In this document: in pieces, positions 42,814 through 51,167 of the stretch | How positions within the stretch are numbered: position 1 is the stretch's first letter | How the letters are laid out: each line of letters opens with the position of its first letter | Assembly (NCBI RefSeq): GCF_014337195.1 | Contig: NZ_CP060634.1 | Span: forward strand, 372,001-436,000 | Direction: 5' to 3' | DNA: 64,000 nucleotides | Origin: Qiania dongpingensis | Lineage (GTDB): Bacteria > Bacillota > Clostridia > Lachnospirales > Lachnospiraceae | Position numbers and translations under genes: made by a program | The notes under the pieces: model-generated | What the model was told of the DNA's origin: nothing | Seen by the model: the letters and a program-made list of their open reading frames with translations, nothing else | The model's database searches: none

Positions 42814-43221
42814 TCAGCTCTCCGTGACAAGCTTGGCTAAAATCCCGTTGACAAAAGACGGAGAATCATCTCCGCCGTATTTTCTGGCTATTTCCACCGC
42901 TTCATTGATGGCTACCTTCTCCGGCACCGATTCCTCGTACAGCATCTCATAAAGCGCCAGGCGCAGGACCGTCAGGTCTACCTTTCCCATACGACGGGTC
43001 TTCCAGCCTTTCGCCACCTCATTTATCCGGTCGTCCAGTTCTTTGACGTGTCCATAGATATCCTCTACTTTTCCGGACATATAGCTTTCATCTTTTTCTT
43101 CCAGGGGCTCCAGCTCTTCCAGGTATCTTTTTACCTGTTCGCTGAATTCCGCCTCAGATTCATAGAATTCTTTGCGGAACAGCATGCGGAACACATGCTC
43201 CCTCAGTTCTCTTCTGCTCAT
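42814..43221 (-). CDS. nusB: Transcription antitermination factor NusB
   Basis: NusB with NusE binds boxA RNA in ribosomal RNA transcripts. It has 135 residues from the ATG at 43221 (GGAGG six bases upstream). The N-terminal SRRELREHVFRMLFRKEF and the C-terminal LRLALYEMLYEESVPEKVAINEAVEIARKYGGDDSPSFVNGILAKL are characteristic. The frame upstream to 43323 has no start signal and overlaps a terminator. Confidence 0.95.
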   Translation of the reverse strand: MSRRELREHVFRMLFRKEFYESEAEFSEQVKRYLEELEPLEEKDESYMSGKVEDIYGHVKELDDRINEVAKGWKTRRMGKVDLTVLRLALYEMLYEESVPEKVAINEAVEIARKYGGDDSPSFVNGILAKLVTES

Positions 43222-43304
43222 GTGCATCCTCCAAATCACTTCAGTCTTTCCAAAGGCCGAGCCCGCGGAAAAACCCGTATGGTCCTTTCGGACATAAGGA
43301 AAAA

Positions 43305-43330
43305 GGGTGCTTTTTATGGGCACCCTTTTC
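43305..43330 (-). terminator. Intrinsic terminator between asp23 and nusB
   Basis: Minus strand AAAGGGTGCCC / GCACCCTTTTT hairpin with a T-run, nine bases after the asp23-like gene stops. Confidence 0.7.
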
Positions 43331-43338
43331 AGTTCTTT

Positions 43339-43725
43339 CTATCTGGTCTTGTCAATATTCACACCGGCGATCTTTACATTCACATCAATCACCGAAAGTC
43401 CCGTCATATTCTCAATAGCCGACTTCACACGCTCCTGAACCTGCGCGCATACATCGGGGATACTATAGCCGTATTCCATATTGAGAGATAAATCCACCGA
43501 TACAGAAGTATCCAGCACATCTACCTTCACGCCCTTGGAGAGATTTTTCATCCCCAGCTTTCCGACCAGCTCATTGGTAATGTTTCCTGCCATGGATGCG
43601 ACTCCCTCGATCTCCGTAGCCGCCAGCCCGGCAATGATCGCCACCACCTCATCTGCGATCTGGACTTCACCAACGGTCTCTTTGTCGTGACGCAGGGTAT
43701 GAGTATTTCTATTTTCATGTTCCAC
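43339..43725 (-). CDS. Asp23/Gls24 family envelope stress-response protein
   Basis: This 128-residue protein starts at a GTG with GGAGG eight bases upstream. The family core is VQIADEVVAIIAGLAATEIEGVASMAGNITNELVGKLGMKNLSKGVKV, then SVDLSLNMEYGYSIPDVCAQVQERVKSAIENMTGLSVIDVNVKIAGV. In staphylococci Asp23 is membrane-attached through AmaP and affects cell-wall stress. No AmaP gene is adjacent here. It has its own promoter and terminator between spoIIIAH and nusB. Confidence 0.93.
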   Translation of the reverse strand: MEHENRNTHTLRHDKETVGEVQIADEVVAIIAGLAATEIEGVASMAGNITNELVGKLGMKNLSKGVKVDVLDTSVSVDLSLNMEYGYSIPDVCAQVQERVKSAIENMTGLSVIDVNVKIAGVNIDKTR

Positions 43726-43766
43726 CGCCGCTACCTCCTGTACCTAAAATTCATACTTTGTCTTTC

Positions 43767-43795
43767 ATTATACCAAAAAGATGAATATTTATCAA
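43767..43795 (-). promoter_or_regulatory. Sigma-A promoter of the asp23-like gene
   Basis: Minus strand TTGATA (43795-43790), 17-base spacer, TATAAT (43772-43767), 42 bases before the start. Confidence 0.7.
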
Positions 43796-43812
43796 CCAAA
43801 TATGTAAAGTCT

Positions 43813-44568
43813 TTACTGGTCCAGGTCCATAAGGGTGATGACTACGTTCGCCGCGTCTACCTCTGTCTTCCTCTTGACGATATCCTCTATCTGTGCTCTT
43901 TCCGCGTCGGTAAGTTCCGTTTTTCCGACTACCACGTCCACGGTCCCGTCATTGATGCAGACTACGGAATCCGTAAAACCCTTGGCCCCAAGGAGAGTCT
44001 CTGCCGCGTTTTCTTTTTCCGCGACTGCGGTGAGGGCGATCATCTGATCCACCGCCGCCTGCTTTTGGTCATCTGCGATCGCCGCATTGTTGATGACCTC
44101 CATGAGAGTCTCTTTATTCTTGCTGCGTACTTGCTCCCGGTTCAGCTGCATCTGCGACACATAATTGCTGACCGTGACCCCGTTCGTAAGAACGGCTTCG
44201 CCGGGTACGGAAGCCCCTGCCTCCGCGGCTGTGGAAGACTCCTCTGCGGCTGCCACAGATTCTCCGTTCTGAGCGTCAGTAGCTGCCGCCGCCTGGGTTT
44301 CATCACCGTCTTCTGCCGGTGTGTAAACATCCGTCAGACTTTCTCCGTTTGCCTTGGAAAGTGCCTGATTCTCTGCCAGGACATCTTCATCGGAAATGTC
44401 CAAAAGTCCTGCGGCAACAGTCTCTTCTGCAGCATTTCCATCGGCCTGAGCCTTTTTCTCTCCGCCAAGGAAATTAAATTTCCCGGCGTAGCTTAAGTAG
44501 CCTGCCACGGCAATCATCACTGCCAGCAGGGTCAGGACAATCTGGTTTTTCTTCACAATTCGTTTCAC
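43813..44568 (-). CDS. spoIIIAH: Stage III sporulation protein AH
   Basis: SpoIIIAH sits in the mother-cell membrane and pairs with SpoIIQ across the intermembrane space in the feeding-tube channel. This 251-residue protein (GTG start, AAAGGAGCG upstream) has one N-terminal membrane helix (IVLTLLAVMIAVAGYLSYAG). A low-complexity alanine- and glutamate-rich linker covers about 35-135. The conserved YscJ-like ring domain begins near QLNREQVRSKNKETLMEVI and ends ALTDAERAQIEDIVKRKTEV. Last gene of the spoIIIA operon. Confidence 0.94.
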   Translation of the reverse strand: MKRIVKKNQIVLTLLAVMIAVAGYLSYAGKFNFLGGEKKAQADGNAAEETVAAGLLDISDEDVLAENQALSKANGESLTDVYTPAEDGDETQAAAATDAQNGESVAAAEESSTAAEAGASVPGEAVLTNGVTVSNYVSQMQLNREQVRSKNKETLMEVINNAAIADDQKQAAVDQMIALTAVAEKENAAETLLGAKGFTDSVVCINDGTVDVVVGKTELTDAERAQIEDIVKRKTEVDAANVVITLMDLDQ

Positions 44569-44582
44569 AGTACCGCTCCTTT

Positions 44583-45179
44583 TTAAGATTCTTGTTTGAC
44601 TCTCTTTAATACTTTAATTTTATGTGCGGGAAGGTCAAATAATGCTTCCATTGCCTCAGAGATTTCAGCTTTTACGGTAGCTTCTCCTCCTCCCTCCGCT
44701 GTAATGACGATTCCTGTCACCTTTGGACAGAGCTCTTTTGTCACGTAGGGACTGTCTTCACTGCCAGTCAGAACCGTCTGGCTGGACTGGTTCTTCTCTT
44801 CCACAGACCGGGAGCCTCCCTCGCTGTCCGTCTCCTTTGTACTGCTCTGCTCCAGGGAAGCGTCTGTCTGGAGGATAGTCTCGCCGCCCGATTCCAGGGT
44901 CACCATGACTTCCGCCTTTCCCACTCCGTCTATGGTGGACAGAATCTCCGCCACCCTTTTTTCCATTTTCTTTGCATAATCACTGACATCCGACGTACCA
45001 CTCCCACTTCCATTTTCACGGCTGACTTCCTGTTGTCCGCTGATTTTTTCTGTATTCTCCCCATTCTTTTTCGTAGGGAGAGCGATCACGAGCAGGAGAA
45101 CGCCTGCGAGAAGAAGCAGAATCCAGGTTTCCGTCTTGATCTGTTTTAATTTCCGGAAATTAAAATTCCATTTTTTCAT
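44583..45179 (-). CDS. spoIIIAG: Stage III sporulation protein AG
   Basis: SpoIIIAG forms a large ring in the intermembrane channel between mother cell and forespore. It has 198 residues from the ATG at 45179. One membrane helix (WILLLLAGVLLLVIALPT) is followed by a serine- and glutamate-rich region. The ring-building motif is YAKKMEKRVAEILSTIDGVGKAEVMVTLESGGE and the C-terminal part VTGIVITAEGGGEATVKAEISEAMEALFDLPAHKIKV. It is 14 bases upstream of spoIIIAH. Confidence 0.94.
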   Translation of the reverse strand: MKKWNFNFRKLKQIKTETWILLLLAGVLLLVIALPTKKNGENTEKISGQQEVSRENGSGSGTSDVSDYAKKMEKRVAEILSTIDGVGKAEVMVTLESGGETILQTDASLEQSSTKETDSEGGSRSVEEKNQSSQTVLTGSEDSPYVTKELCPKVTGIVITAEGGGEATVKAEISEAMEALFDLPAHKIKVLKRVKQES

Positions 45180-45227
45180 GAAAGCTCCACTCCCTTCCTC
45201 CGGCATCCCTGCGCCGCGGCCTGATCC

Positions 45228-45908
45228 TCATCTCCGGATTCGGATGCTGTCCCCTGCCACGGAAAATTTTTCCGACAGCAGCTTCCGTACCGTCTCATCT
45301 TCTGCCTCTTCTCTATAATTCCTGGTATTTTCCCCCAGTTCTTCCTCTGTTTTCTCTCCTGCTCCGGCCTCATCCCCCGCTTCTCCGCCATCCTCATCCA
45401 GAATCTTTACCTTCCTCTTCTCAATGACGACCGGATCGATACTCCCGGTCTTTCCTGCCTCACTTGACATACGGTCGCTCATGGTAAAATCCACTTCTAT
45501 GGACAGTACCTGGCCGAATGTTTCGCTCCCATTCATAGTATCCAGGTTTACCCTGACAGCAGCGCTGCCGCATCCGGCAGCCGCGAGAGACTCCGATGCC
45601 TGAGAAGCCAGTTCCTCTTCATACTGGGAAATCACCGAGGAAGAATACTCTTCTCCTTTGAGTTCCAGCTCCTCCCGGAATTCCTCCTCTCTTCCCTGGC
45701 TTTCAAGCTCCGTCTCAAACTGGGAAAATACATCCTCCAGGCGGAAGAGCTTTCCCACTGGAGCCAGTACGATGAGAACCAGCACCATTCCCATGAAGTA
45801 TTTGATATATTTGACGTTTTTCCCATCCGGAAGGAGCTTAAGGACCAGCGACATGAAAATGAGGTATGCCGCTATATTTTTCACCCACTGATAAAATCCC
45901 GCCAGCAT
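45228..45908 (-). CDS. spoIIIAF: Stage III sporulation protein AF
   Basis: From the ATG at 45908 (AAGGAGGAGAG upstream) this protein has 226 residues. Two N-terminal membrane helices (QWVKNIAAYLIFMSLVLKLLP and YIKYFMGMVLVLIVLAPVGKLF) are followed by a soluble region with conserved QFETELESQ and a C-terminal ~100 residues rich in E, ending SEKFSVAGDSIRIRR. An upstream extension to 46052 overlaps spoIIIAE and lacks a start signal. Confidence 0.9.
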   Translation of the reverse strand: MLAGFYQWVKNIAAYLIFMSLVLKLLPDGKNVKYIKYFMGMVLVLIVLAPVGKLFRLEDVFSQFETELESQGREEEFREELELKGEEYSSSVISQYEEELASQASESLAAAGCGSAAVRVNLDTMNGSETFGQVLSIEVDFTMSDRMSSEAGKTGSIDPVVIEKRKVKILDEDGGEAGDEAGAGEKTEEELGENTRNYREEAEDETVRKLLSEKFSVAGDSIRIRR

Positions 45909-45934
45909 CTGCCGCTCTCCTCCTTGTTTTCGTT

Positions 45935-47077
45935 TTAGATCTGAACCGATGTAAACGCACATAGAATCCCTATCGTCAGAAGAAACATTCCGGCAGAGGC
46001 AGTCGTCACCTTTAAAAGCAGGCGGGTACCGGAGGCCACTCCAGACAGACATTCTGTGACCCGTTCATCCGCCACGGGCTGCACCATCGCCGCCGCCCCA
46101 TGGTAGAGTATTGTGATGACGGCCAGCTTAAGGACCGGAACCGCGCAGATAAGCAGCAGAGCAATCAACGCTGCCGCTCCTATCCCGTTCTTTATCAGGC
46201 TGGCCGTGCCGGTGATGAGGCTTGCGGCCGCTCCGGCCCCTCCCCCAATACCGGGAATCGCGCTGAGCGCCTTTGTCACCACACCTGTCTTCATGGAATC
46301 GGCCAGCGGAAGGACCATACTCTGTATGGCCCCGTATCCAACCACCAGCCCTATGACGGTCTTAATCCCCCAGCTTAAGACCAGCTCCAAAAGCTCCGTC
46401 ATCTTCGTCAGGATCTCTTCTTTTGATATATGATTCACCAGGCTCAGCACCACATAGATTTGGATCCCCGGAAGAAACAGTACCTGAAACAGCCATTCCA
46501 CGATACTGACCGCTCCCATGATAAACTCATAGGAAAAGACAGAAGTCATGGTCTTCCCGGTGGCGGCTACCGCCAATGTGAATGCCGGAAGCAGCGCTCC
46601 CATGAATTCCATCACATGGGTCACTGTATCCTTGGCCACCTCGGCCGCTTCAAAAAACGCAGTCAGAAGCAGAGAAAGGAGCAGCAGATATGTCACATAA
46701 AATCCGGTCTCTCCCGCCTGTTTGTCCTGAAAGGAGGAAGCAAGACCGGAAAAAATCGTCCCAAAAGCCGCTATGAGAAGGACATGTCCCAGACTTTTCC
46801 TGTTTATGGATATCTCCGACAACAGACTGTTTTTCAGATATACCGGCACCTTCTTGACCGTTTCTCCGATTTTCCCTGAGACAAGGGCGTTCACCATGCC
46901 GGAAAAAGTCGGGGCCGATTCCTCCAGAGCATCGTCCATTACCTCCTGGGCGCCGCTGTAATCGTAGTCATCTGCCTGTTCTTCCAGGGATTCTGCCCTG
47001 ACGCTCATGGGAAAAAGGAGCCAAAAAAGCAGAAAAAACACGATGCCCATGCGGCTGAGCATTTTACGCGGCCTCAT
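45935..47077 (-). CDS. spoIIIAE: Stage III sporulation protein AE
   Basis: SpoIIIAE is a 380-residue polytopic membrane protein of the SpoIIIA-SpoIIQ channel. A signal sequence (MGIVFFLLFWLLFPMSVRAES) is followed by an extracytoplasmic segment and seven or so helices, with PAFTLAVAATGKTMTSVFSYEFIMGAVSIVEWLF and MSTVS-free glycine-rich SAIPGIGGGAGAAASLITGTASLIKNGIGAA. Its ATG overlaps the spoIIIAD stop (ATGA). Confidence 0.95.
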   Translation of the reverse strand: MRPRKMLSRMGIVFFLLFWLLFPMSVRAESLEEQADDYDYSGAQEVMDDALEESAPTFSGMVNALVSGKIGETVKKVPVYLKNSLLSEISINRKSLGHVLLIAAFGTIFSGLASSFQDKQAGETGFYVTYLLLLSLLLTAFFEAAEVAKDTVTHVMEFMGALLPAFTLAVAATGKTMTSVFSYEFIMGAVSIVEWLFQVLFLPGIQIYVVLSLVNHISKEEILTKMTELLELVLSWGIKTVIGLVVGYGAIQSMVLPLADSMKTGVVTKALSAIPGIGGGAGAAASLITGTASLIKNGIGAAALIALLLICAVPVLKLAVITILYHGAAAMVQPVADERVTECLSGVASGTRLLLKVTTASAGMFLLTIGILCAFTSVQI

Positions 47078-47454
47078 GTGAGCAGCTGTCCCAAGGTCTT
47101 AAGAAGGGACAGTACCACCGGCATACTGATCAGAAGGATGGATAATTTTCCAAACAATTCGATCTGGCCGGCCACAGAATTGTACCCGCTGTCCTTGCAC
47201 AGAGAGGCAGCAAACTCGGAAACATAGCTGATCCCCAGCATTTTAAGCAGAATCTGCAGATATTTTTCTTCAATGGTCACATATTTCCCCAGCTGCCCCA
47301 TCGCCTCCACGATTCCTTCCAGCTTGGTAAACGCATAAAAAAAAATGAGAATGCCGGCGCCGAATACCACATACATACCGAACTGCGGCTTCACCTCCCG
47401 AAGCTGCATGGCCATCAGGATGGCAGCTACCCCTACTACTGCAATTTTAATCAA
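47074..47454 (-). CDS. spoIIIAD: Stage III sporulation protein AD
   Basis: A 126-residue integral membrane protein starting at TTG after GAGGGAAT. It has three to four hydrophobic segments, with the conserved LLKMLGISYVSEFAASLCKDSGYNSVAGQIELFGKLSILLISMPVVLSLL portion. It is related to SpoIIIAC and belongs to the SpoIIIA channel complex. Confidence 0.94.
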   Translation of the reverse strand: MIKIAVVGVAAILMAMQLREVKPQFGMYVVFGAGILIFFYAFTKLEGIVEAMGQLGKYVTIEEKYLQILLKMLGISYVSEFAASLCKDSGYNSVAGQIELFGKLSILLISMPVVLSLLKTLGQLLT

Positions 47455-47490
47455 TCCAATTCCCTCTTTCTTTTACCGCCGCTGAAAGGC

Positions 47491-47685
47491 TCATAAGGAA
47501 AACAACGCTTTGATGGACTCAAACAGATCATATATATAAGGGACCAGCCAGTATAATACCAGAAGAAGCCCCGCCAGGCTGGTAAGAAAGGCATGTTCCT
47601 CTCTCCCGCTGTGCTTCAGCACCTGGCAGATGACGGAAACCAGGACTCCCACAGCGGCAATTTTAAAAATCAAACTAACTGTCAT
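47491..47685 (-). CDS. spoIIIAC: Stage III sporulation protein AC
   Basis: A 64-residue protein with two membrane helices (SLIFKIAAVGVLVSVICQVLKHSGREE and LTSLAGLLLVLYWLVPYIYDLF). It has a strong GGAGGAAGAC start site, 31 bases after spoIIIAB. Length and layout match the family. Confidence 0.93.
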   Translation of the reverse strand: MTVSLIFKIAAVGVLVSVICQVLKHSGREEHAFLTSLAGLLLVLYWLVPYIYDLFESIKALFSL

Positions 47686-47716
47686 GTCTTCCTCCCTATA
47701 TTCCCGATACCGGCTG

Positions 47717-48238
47717 TCAGATCAGCAGAATCGTGAGGAATACCCCCGCCAGTATCCCGAGATAATTGTAAAGCTTCATCTTTTTCGGCAGCTCTATGTA
47801 CAGGCTCTTCCGCACGTCTTCCAGCTGTTCCCCTGCCAATGCCAATGTTTTAAGCTGTGTTTCCTTATCCAGGCAGCCCATATCATTTCCCACATGCAGA
47901 AGGATTTCCCTGTCTCCTTTAGAAAGGCGCGCCGCTTTCAGCTTCGTCTCCAGACCGGATCTCCAAATCTCCGCCAGGGTTACGCTGTTTCGTTTCTGCA
48001 TTTCCTCCGACAGGTATGAAAAGAAACCGTCATAGGGCGGCCCGCTTCTCTCTGCCACAGTCTGAAACGCCTCTTCCAATGTGCTGCTTCCGAACTTGAT
48101 CTCACCGCTCAGAAGATACAGGATCTTTTTCAGTTCCGTCAATTCCCGGTACCGTCCGTGCACCCGGTAGCTTAAGCTGAACCCGATCGCCGTACAGGAG
48201 ATGATGATACAGACGGCTCCAATGATTTTCAGTGTCAT
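47717..48238 (-). CDS. spoIIIAB: Stage III sporulation protein AB
   Basis: This 173-residue protein is anchored by an N-terminal helix (IIGAVCIIISCTAIGFSLSY). A cytoplasmic helical domain has LYLLSGEIKFGSSTLEEAF and KGDREILLHVGNDMGCLDKETQLKTLALAGEQLE, resembling GspF-like folds. A C-terminal helix (YLGILAGVFLTILLI) closes it. The start follows GGGGAATTGAA. Confidence 0.94.
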   Translation of the reverse strand: MTLKIIGAVCIIISCTAIGFSLSYRVHGRYRELTELKKILYLLSGEIKFGSSTLEEAFQTVAERSGPPYDGFFSYLSEEMQKRNSVTLAEIWRSGLETKLKAARLSKGDREILLHVGNDMGCLDKETQLKTLALAGEQLEDVRKSLYIELPKKMKLYNYLGILAGVFLTILLI

Positions 48239-48274
48239 TTCAATTCCCCATTTCCATATTCTTGCCTTTCGGTT

Positions 48275-49270
48275 TCACACAGGATATTCCATAGGCTGTC
48301 CGTTCCTGTCATATACGGCCTGGACATGTCCCACTTCCCACCCGGTATCCTTCTTTTTTTTCCCCAGGAGGATATACCGGTCAAAAAGTCCCTCCTCCAT
48401 GATCCTGGCAAAGGCAGGCTTTCCGCGTATTTCCTCCAAAGTTGCGCCATGAGCTGTGGCAAGCACGCTGCAGCCGCAGTTTCCGGCATACCGGACCGCG
48501 TCCAGATCCTCGAATCCACCGATCTCATCAGCTGCCACCACCCTCGGAGACATGGTACGTATCAGCATCATAAGCCCCTGGGCTTTCGGACAGTTGTCCA
48601 GCACATCTGTGCGGATTCCCAGATCATTCTGAGGAACCCCCTGATAACAGGCCGCAAGCTCCGACCGTTCATCGGCCACTCCTATGCTCATTCCGGCATG
48701 TCCGTTTTCTCCGTTGGAGATCAGACGAACCATATCCCGTAAAAGAGTGGTCTTTCCGCAGCCCGGAGGGGAGATCAAAAGCGTATTGCAGACGCTGTCC
48801 TCTTCATAGAGATAAGGAAGCAGACGTCTGGCACAGCCGGGTATCTGATGGGCAAGCCGGATATTTAAAAAGGATATGTGACGGACAGTGCGGATATTTC
48901 CGTTCTCCAGGACCGCTTTCCCGGCCAGTCCGATCCGGTGGCCTCCGCGAATGGTCAAAAATCCCTGCCGCAGCTCTTCCTCGTAAGCATAAAGAGAATA
49001 ACTGCTCAAATACTCCAGAGTCTCTTTGACTTCCTTCCGGCTCACGACATGGGGGGCTCCGCCTCCTGCATGTCCAGCCTGAAGTGATGCTGCCGGAACC
49101 ATGCGCCCGCTCTCCAGGAACCCGTATTCCCTGCCGTCATATTGGCAGAAGAACGGGAGTCCCGCCCGCAGCCTCAATTCCTGCAGATACTCAAATTTAA
49201 GGGCCGCCTGTTCCAGCAGCCGTCTGAGCCCTCCGGCCATTACTTTAAGGATTTCTTCTCCACCTTCCAT
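48275..49270 (-). CDS. spoIIIAA: Stage III sporulation protein AA (secretion ATPase-like)
   Basis: SpoIIIAA is an ATPase related to type II/IV secretion motors that powers the SpoIIIA channel. From the ATG at 49270 (AGGTGA upstream; a GTG at 49279 is an alternative) it has 331 residues. Walker A is in ISPPGCGKTTLLRDMVRLIS near 170 and ADERSELAACYQGVPQNDLG follows. The MRTMSPRVVAADEIG motif and LATAHGATLEEI lie further on. It opens the spoIIIA operon behind a sigma-E-type promoter. Confidence 0.96.
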   Translation of the reverse strand: MEGGEEILKVMAGGLRRLLEQAALKFEYLQELRLRAGLPFFCQYDGREYGFLESGRMVPAASLQAGHAGGGAPHVVSRKEVKETLEYLSSYSLYAYEEELRQGFLTIRGGHRIGLAGKAVLENGNIRTVRHISFLNIRLAHQIPGCARRLLPYLYEEDSVCNTLLISPPGCGKTTLLRDMVRLISNGENGHAGMSIGVADERSELAACYQGVPQNDLGIRTDVLDNCPKAQGLMMLIRTMSPRVVAADEIGGFEDLDAVRYAGNCGCSVLATAHGATLEEIRGKPAFARIMEEGLFDRYILLGKKKKDTGWEVGHVQAVYDRNGQPMEYPV

Positions 49271-49294
49271 ATCTGTCACCTGCCTTCTTACCCT

Positions 49295-49323
49295 AATCTA
49301 TGAAACCTGTCCATTGAATATTC
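49295..49323 (-). promoter_or_regulatory. Mother-cell (sigma-E type) promoter of the spoIIIA operon
   Basis: Minus strand GAATATT (49323-49317), 14-base spacer, CATAGATT (49302-49295): close to the Bacillus sigma-E consensus (K)MATATT-N14-CATACAHT, 25 bases before the spoIIIAA start. Confidence 0.7.
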
Positions 49324-49368
49324 CAAACTTCGGACAGGTACCTTGGACGTATTTTCCTATGAAATAAA

Positions 49369-49408
49369 AAGACCTGCGGCCCTGATCTCTCAGTCAGCCG
49401 CAGGTCTT
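49369..49408 (-). terminator. Intrinsic terminator before the spoIIIA operon
   Basis: AAGACCTGCGGC pairs with GCCGCAGGTCTT; on the minus strand TTTTATTTC follows. It ends transcription of the gene at 49422. Confidence 0.8.
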
Positions 49409-49421
49409 CTCTGCATATCTG

Positions 49422-49847
49422 CTATTCACCTTCAGACAAATTTTTATAAAACTCCTCATCAGAAACCATTTCATATACTTTATAGGTCTCTTCTCTTTTG
49501 GCAGCCAGCTGGCTATCATCCATTACGCCCCGGATTCGGTAAAGCTCCGTCCCCGTCTCCAGCCTCGACGCTTCAAAGTCATATGCTTCCCGCCTGTCCT
49601 CTGAGGATTTCTCCCGAATCTCCCCCAGCTCCTCTGCCACGTCCATCTTCCGGCATTCTTTTTCTTCATACAGGTAATAGGAACCATTGTACTTTATGAA
49701 ATCCGGCCAGAAAATCCGGTTTCCATCCTCGTTTGCCGTTCCTGTTCCCTTTCCCACAGCCGGAGACATGCGCCTTTGAAAAATCAGCAGCACGGTCGGA
49801 ACCAGGAGCACAAAGAAAATGATCAGAATCCAAATCTCATATTTCAT
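49422..49847 (-). CDS. Hypothetical single-pass membrane protein
   Basis: The protein has 141 residues from the ATG at 49847, chosen because the membrane helix (YEIWILIIFFVLLVPTVLLIF) then starts at residue 3. The frame stays open to 49961, but that extension has no good start signal. The soluble part includes DFIKYNGSYYLYEE, suggesting a small beta domain, and a C-terminal charged helix VYEMVSDEEFYKNLSE. I do not recognise a family. It is monocistronic, directly upstream of the spoIIIA promoter. Confidence 0.65.
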   Translation of the reverse strand: MKYEIWILIIFFVLLVPTVLLIFQRRMSPAVGKGTGTANEDGNRIFWPDFIKYNGSYYLYEEKECRKMDVAEELGEIREKSSEDRREAYDFEASRLETGTELYRIRGVMDDSQLAAKREETYKVYEMVSDEEFYKNLSEGE

Positions 49848-50041
49848 CTGCCCCACAACACCTCTCCATTCAATCGCCGGACCCCCATCCGGCAATATCA
49901 GATAATATCCGTTCTCGTTCGCTATTGATTTCAATCTAGCACATCTCCGGCATTCGGGCAATACAATTCACAGAATCCTATTACAATCTTACCATCTTCG
50001 TAATAAATACAGCAAAGTTTCTAACTTTTGTAACATTCTTT

Positions 50042-50635
50042 TCATCGCAAAAGAATCAAGCTGAACCACGTCACAACATTTCCCCCGTTCATAAACTCCA
50101 TCCCGTATTTTTCCGCCAGAGCTGTCACCAGGATTCCATAGCTCTCCACACAGGGGAACATCTTTTCCGGATGCCGGCAGGGACCATTCGGATACGTACA
50201 GGTTTTGCATATAGCACAGGATTCCGTGGAAAGAGCCATAACGTCTTCTCCCTCGTCCCTAAAAAATCCGCAGATTTTCCTGGTTATCTCCTCATGGCTT
50301 CCTCTCGTCGCCAGTGTTTGTTCGATGTCCTGGATATCCGGCACTTCAGACAGCGTCGTAAATACAAATCCCTCACGGTATTGAAAGCATCTTTTTTTAC
50401 ATTCCTCCACCGTTCCGACCGCCGGCGGGCAGGCCCAGGACCTCCCATATTGAGAGCACTCTGTTTCACATATATAGCGTACTCTGTCCTCAAATTCCAG
50501 ATCCCGGATCTCTATGAACGCGTACTGCATGACCGGCAGTTCCGCCAGGCGGGCCTCTATCCTGTCACGCATGGCGGCCTCCCGTTCAGACACCCTCATC
50601 TCTCCGTCCGCTTTTTTTTCCTCTGTTCCTTTCAT
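50042..50635 (-). CDS. DUF2284 domain-containing metal-binding protein
   Basis: This 197-residue protein contains the DUF2284 cysteine pattern: YICETECSQYGRSWACPPAVGTVEECKKRC, then CAICKTCTYPNGPCRHPEKMFPCVESYGI. These are eight or more cysteines, likely to hold metal or an Fe-S cluster. Proteins of this family are common in anaerobes and their role is not established. It starts with GGAGTGGAGAG upstream and is 42 bases downstream of the VOC gene. Confidence 0.85.
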   Translation of the reverse strand: MKGTEEKKADGEMRVSEREAAMRDRIEARLAELPVMQYAFIEIRDLEFEDRVRYICETECSQYGRSWACPPAVGTVEECKKRCFQYREGFVFTTLSEVPDIQDIEQTLATRGSHEEITRKICGFFRDEGEDVMALSTESCAICKTCTYPNGPCRHPEKMFPCVESYGILVTALAEKYGMEFMNGGNVVTWFSLILLR

Positions 50636-50677
50636 CTCTCCACTCCTAAAGGTCTTACTTCCTGAAACAAAACATTC

Positions 50678-51061
50678 TCACTCCACAATCTCTATCTGGT
50701 TTCCCTCCGGATCCAGCACACAGCTTTCATAATATCCGTCTCCGGTCACTCTTGGACCGCTGACAATATGATATCCCGCCTTTAAAAGCTCTGCAGTCCA
50801 TTCATCCACCTGTTTTCTGCTTCCAGCATAAAAAGCCAGATGGGCATATCCGCATATCAATGATTCTGCATCTTTTTCGTTCAGCCCGGGCCGTGTCATC
50901 AGTTCCAGTCTGGGTTCTCCGTCCCAGGATAAAAAATAAGTCATAAGGCCGGTCTTTTCATTATGATACCGCTCGCCAGACACTCCACCAAAATATTTCT
51001 GATAAAATTCCCTCATTTTCTCCAAGTCTTTCACATATACCGCCATATGATCGATTCTCAT
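50678..51061 (-). CDS. VOC family protein (glyoxalase/bleomycin-resistance fold)
   Basis: This 127-residue protein has the two paired beta-alpha-beta-beta-beta units of the VOC superfamily. It starts IDHMAVYVKDLEKMREFYQKYFG and ends with YYESCVLDPEGNQIEIVE; the His, the middle Glu of PRLELMTR and the final Glu are candidate metal ligands. The ribosome-binding site is AGGAGGG. Similar single-domain proteins are annotated as lactoylglutathione lyase, but the substrate cannot be read from sequence. Confidence 0.88.
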   Translation of the reverse strand: MRIDHMAVYVKDLEKMREFYQKYFGGVSGERYHNEKTGLMTYFLSWDGEPRLELMTRPGLNEKDAESLICGYAHLAFYAGSRKQVDEWTAELLKAGYHIVSGPRVTGDGYYESCVLDPEGNQIEIVE

Positions 51062-51167
51062 CTCTTGGGCTCCCTCCTTTTAATCCGCCTAGTTCCGTCC
51101 TTTGTTCAGTTTACTACACCTTTTATTTTCGTTCAAGCGGCATATCTCCAAAAAGAAGTCTTCCTTC

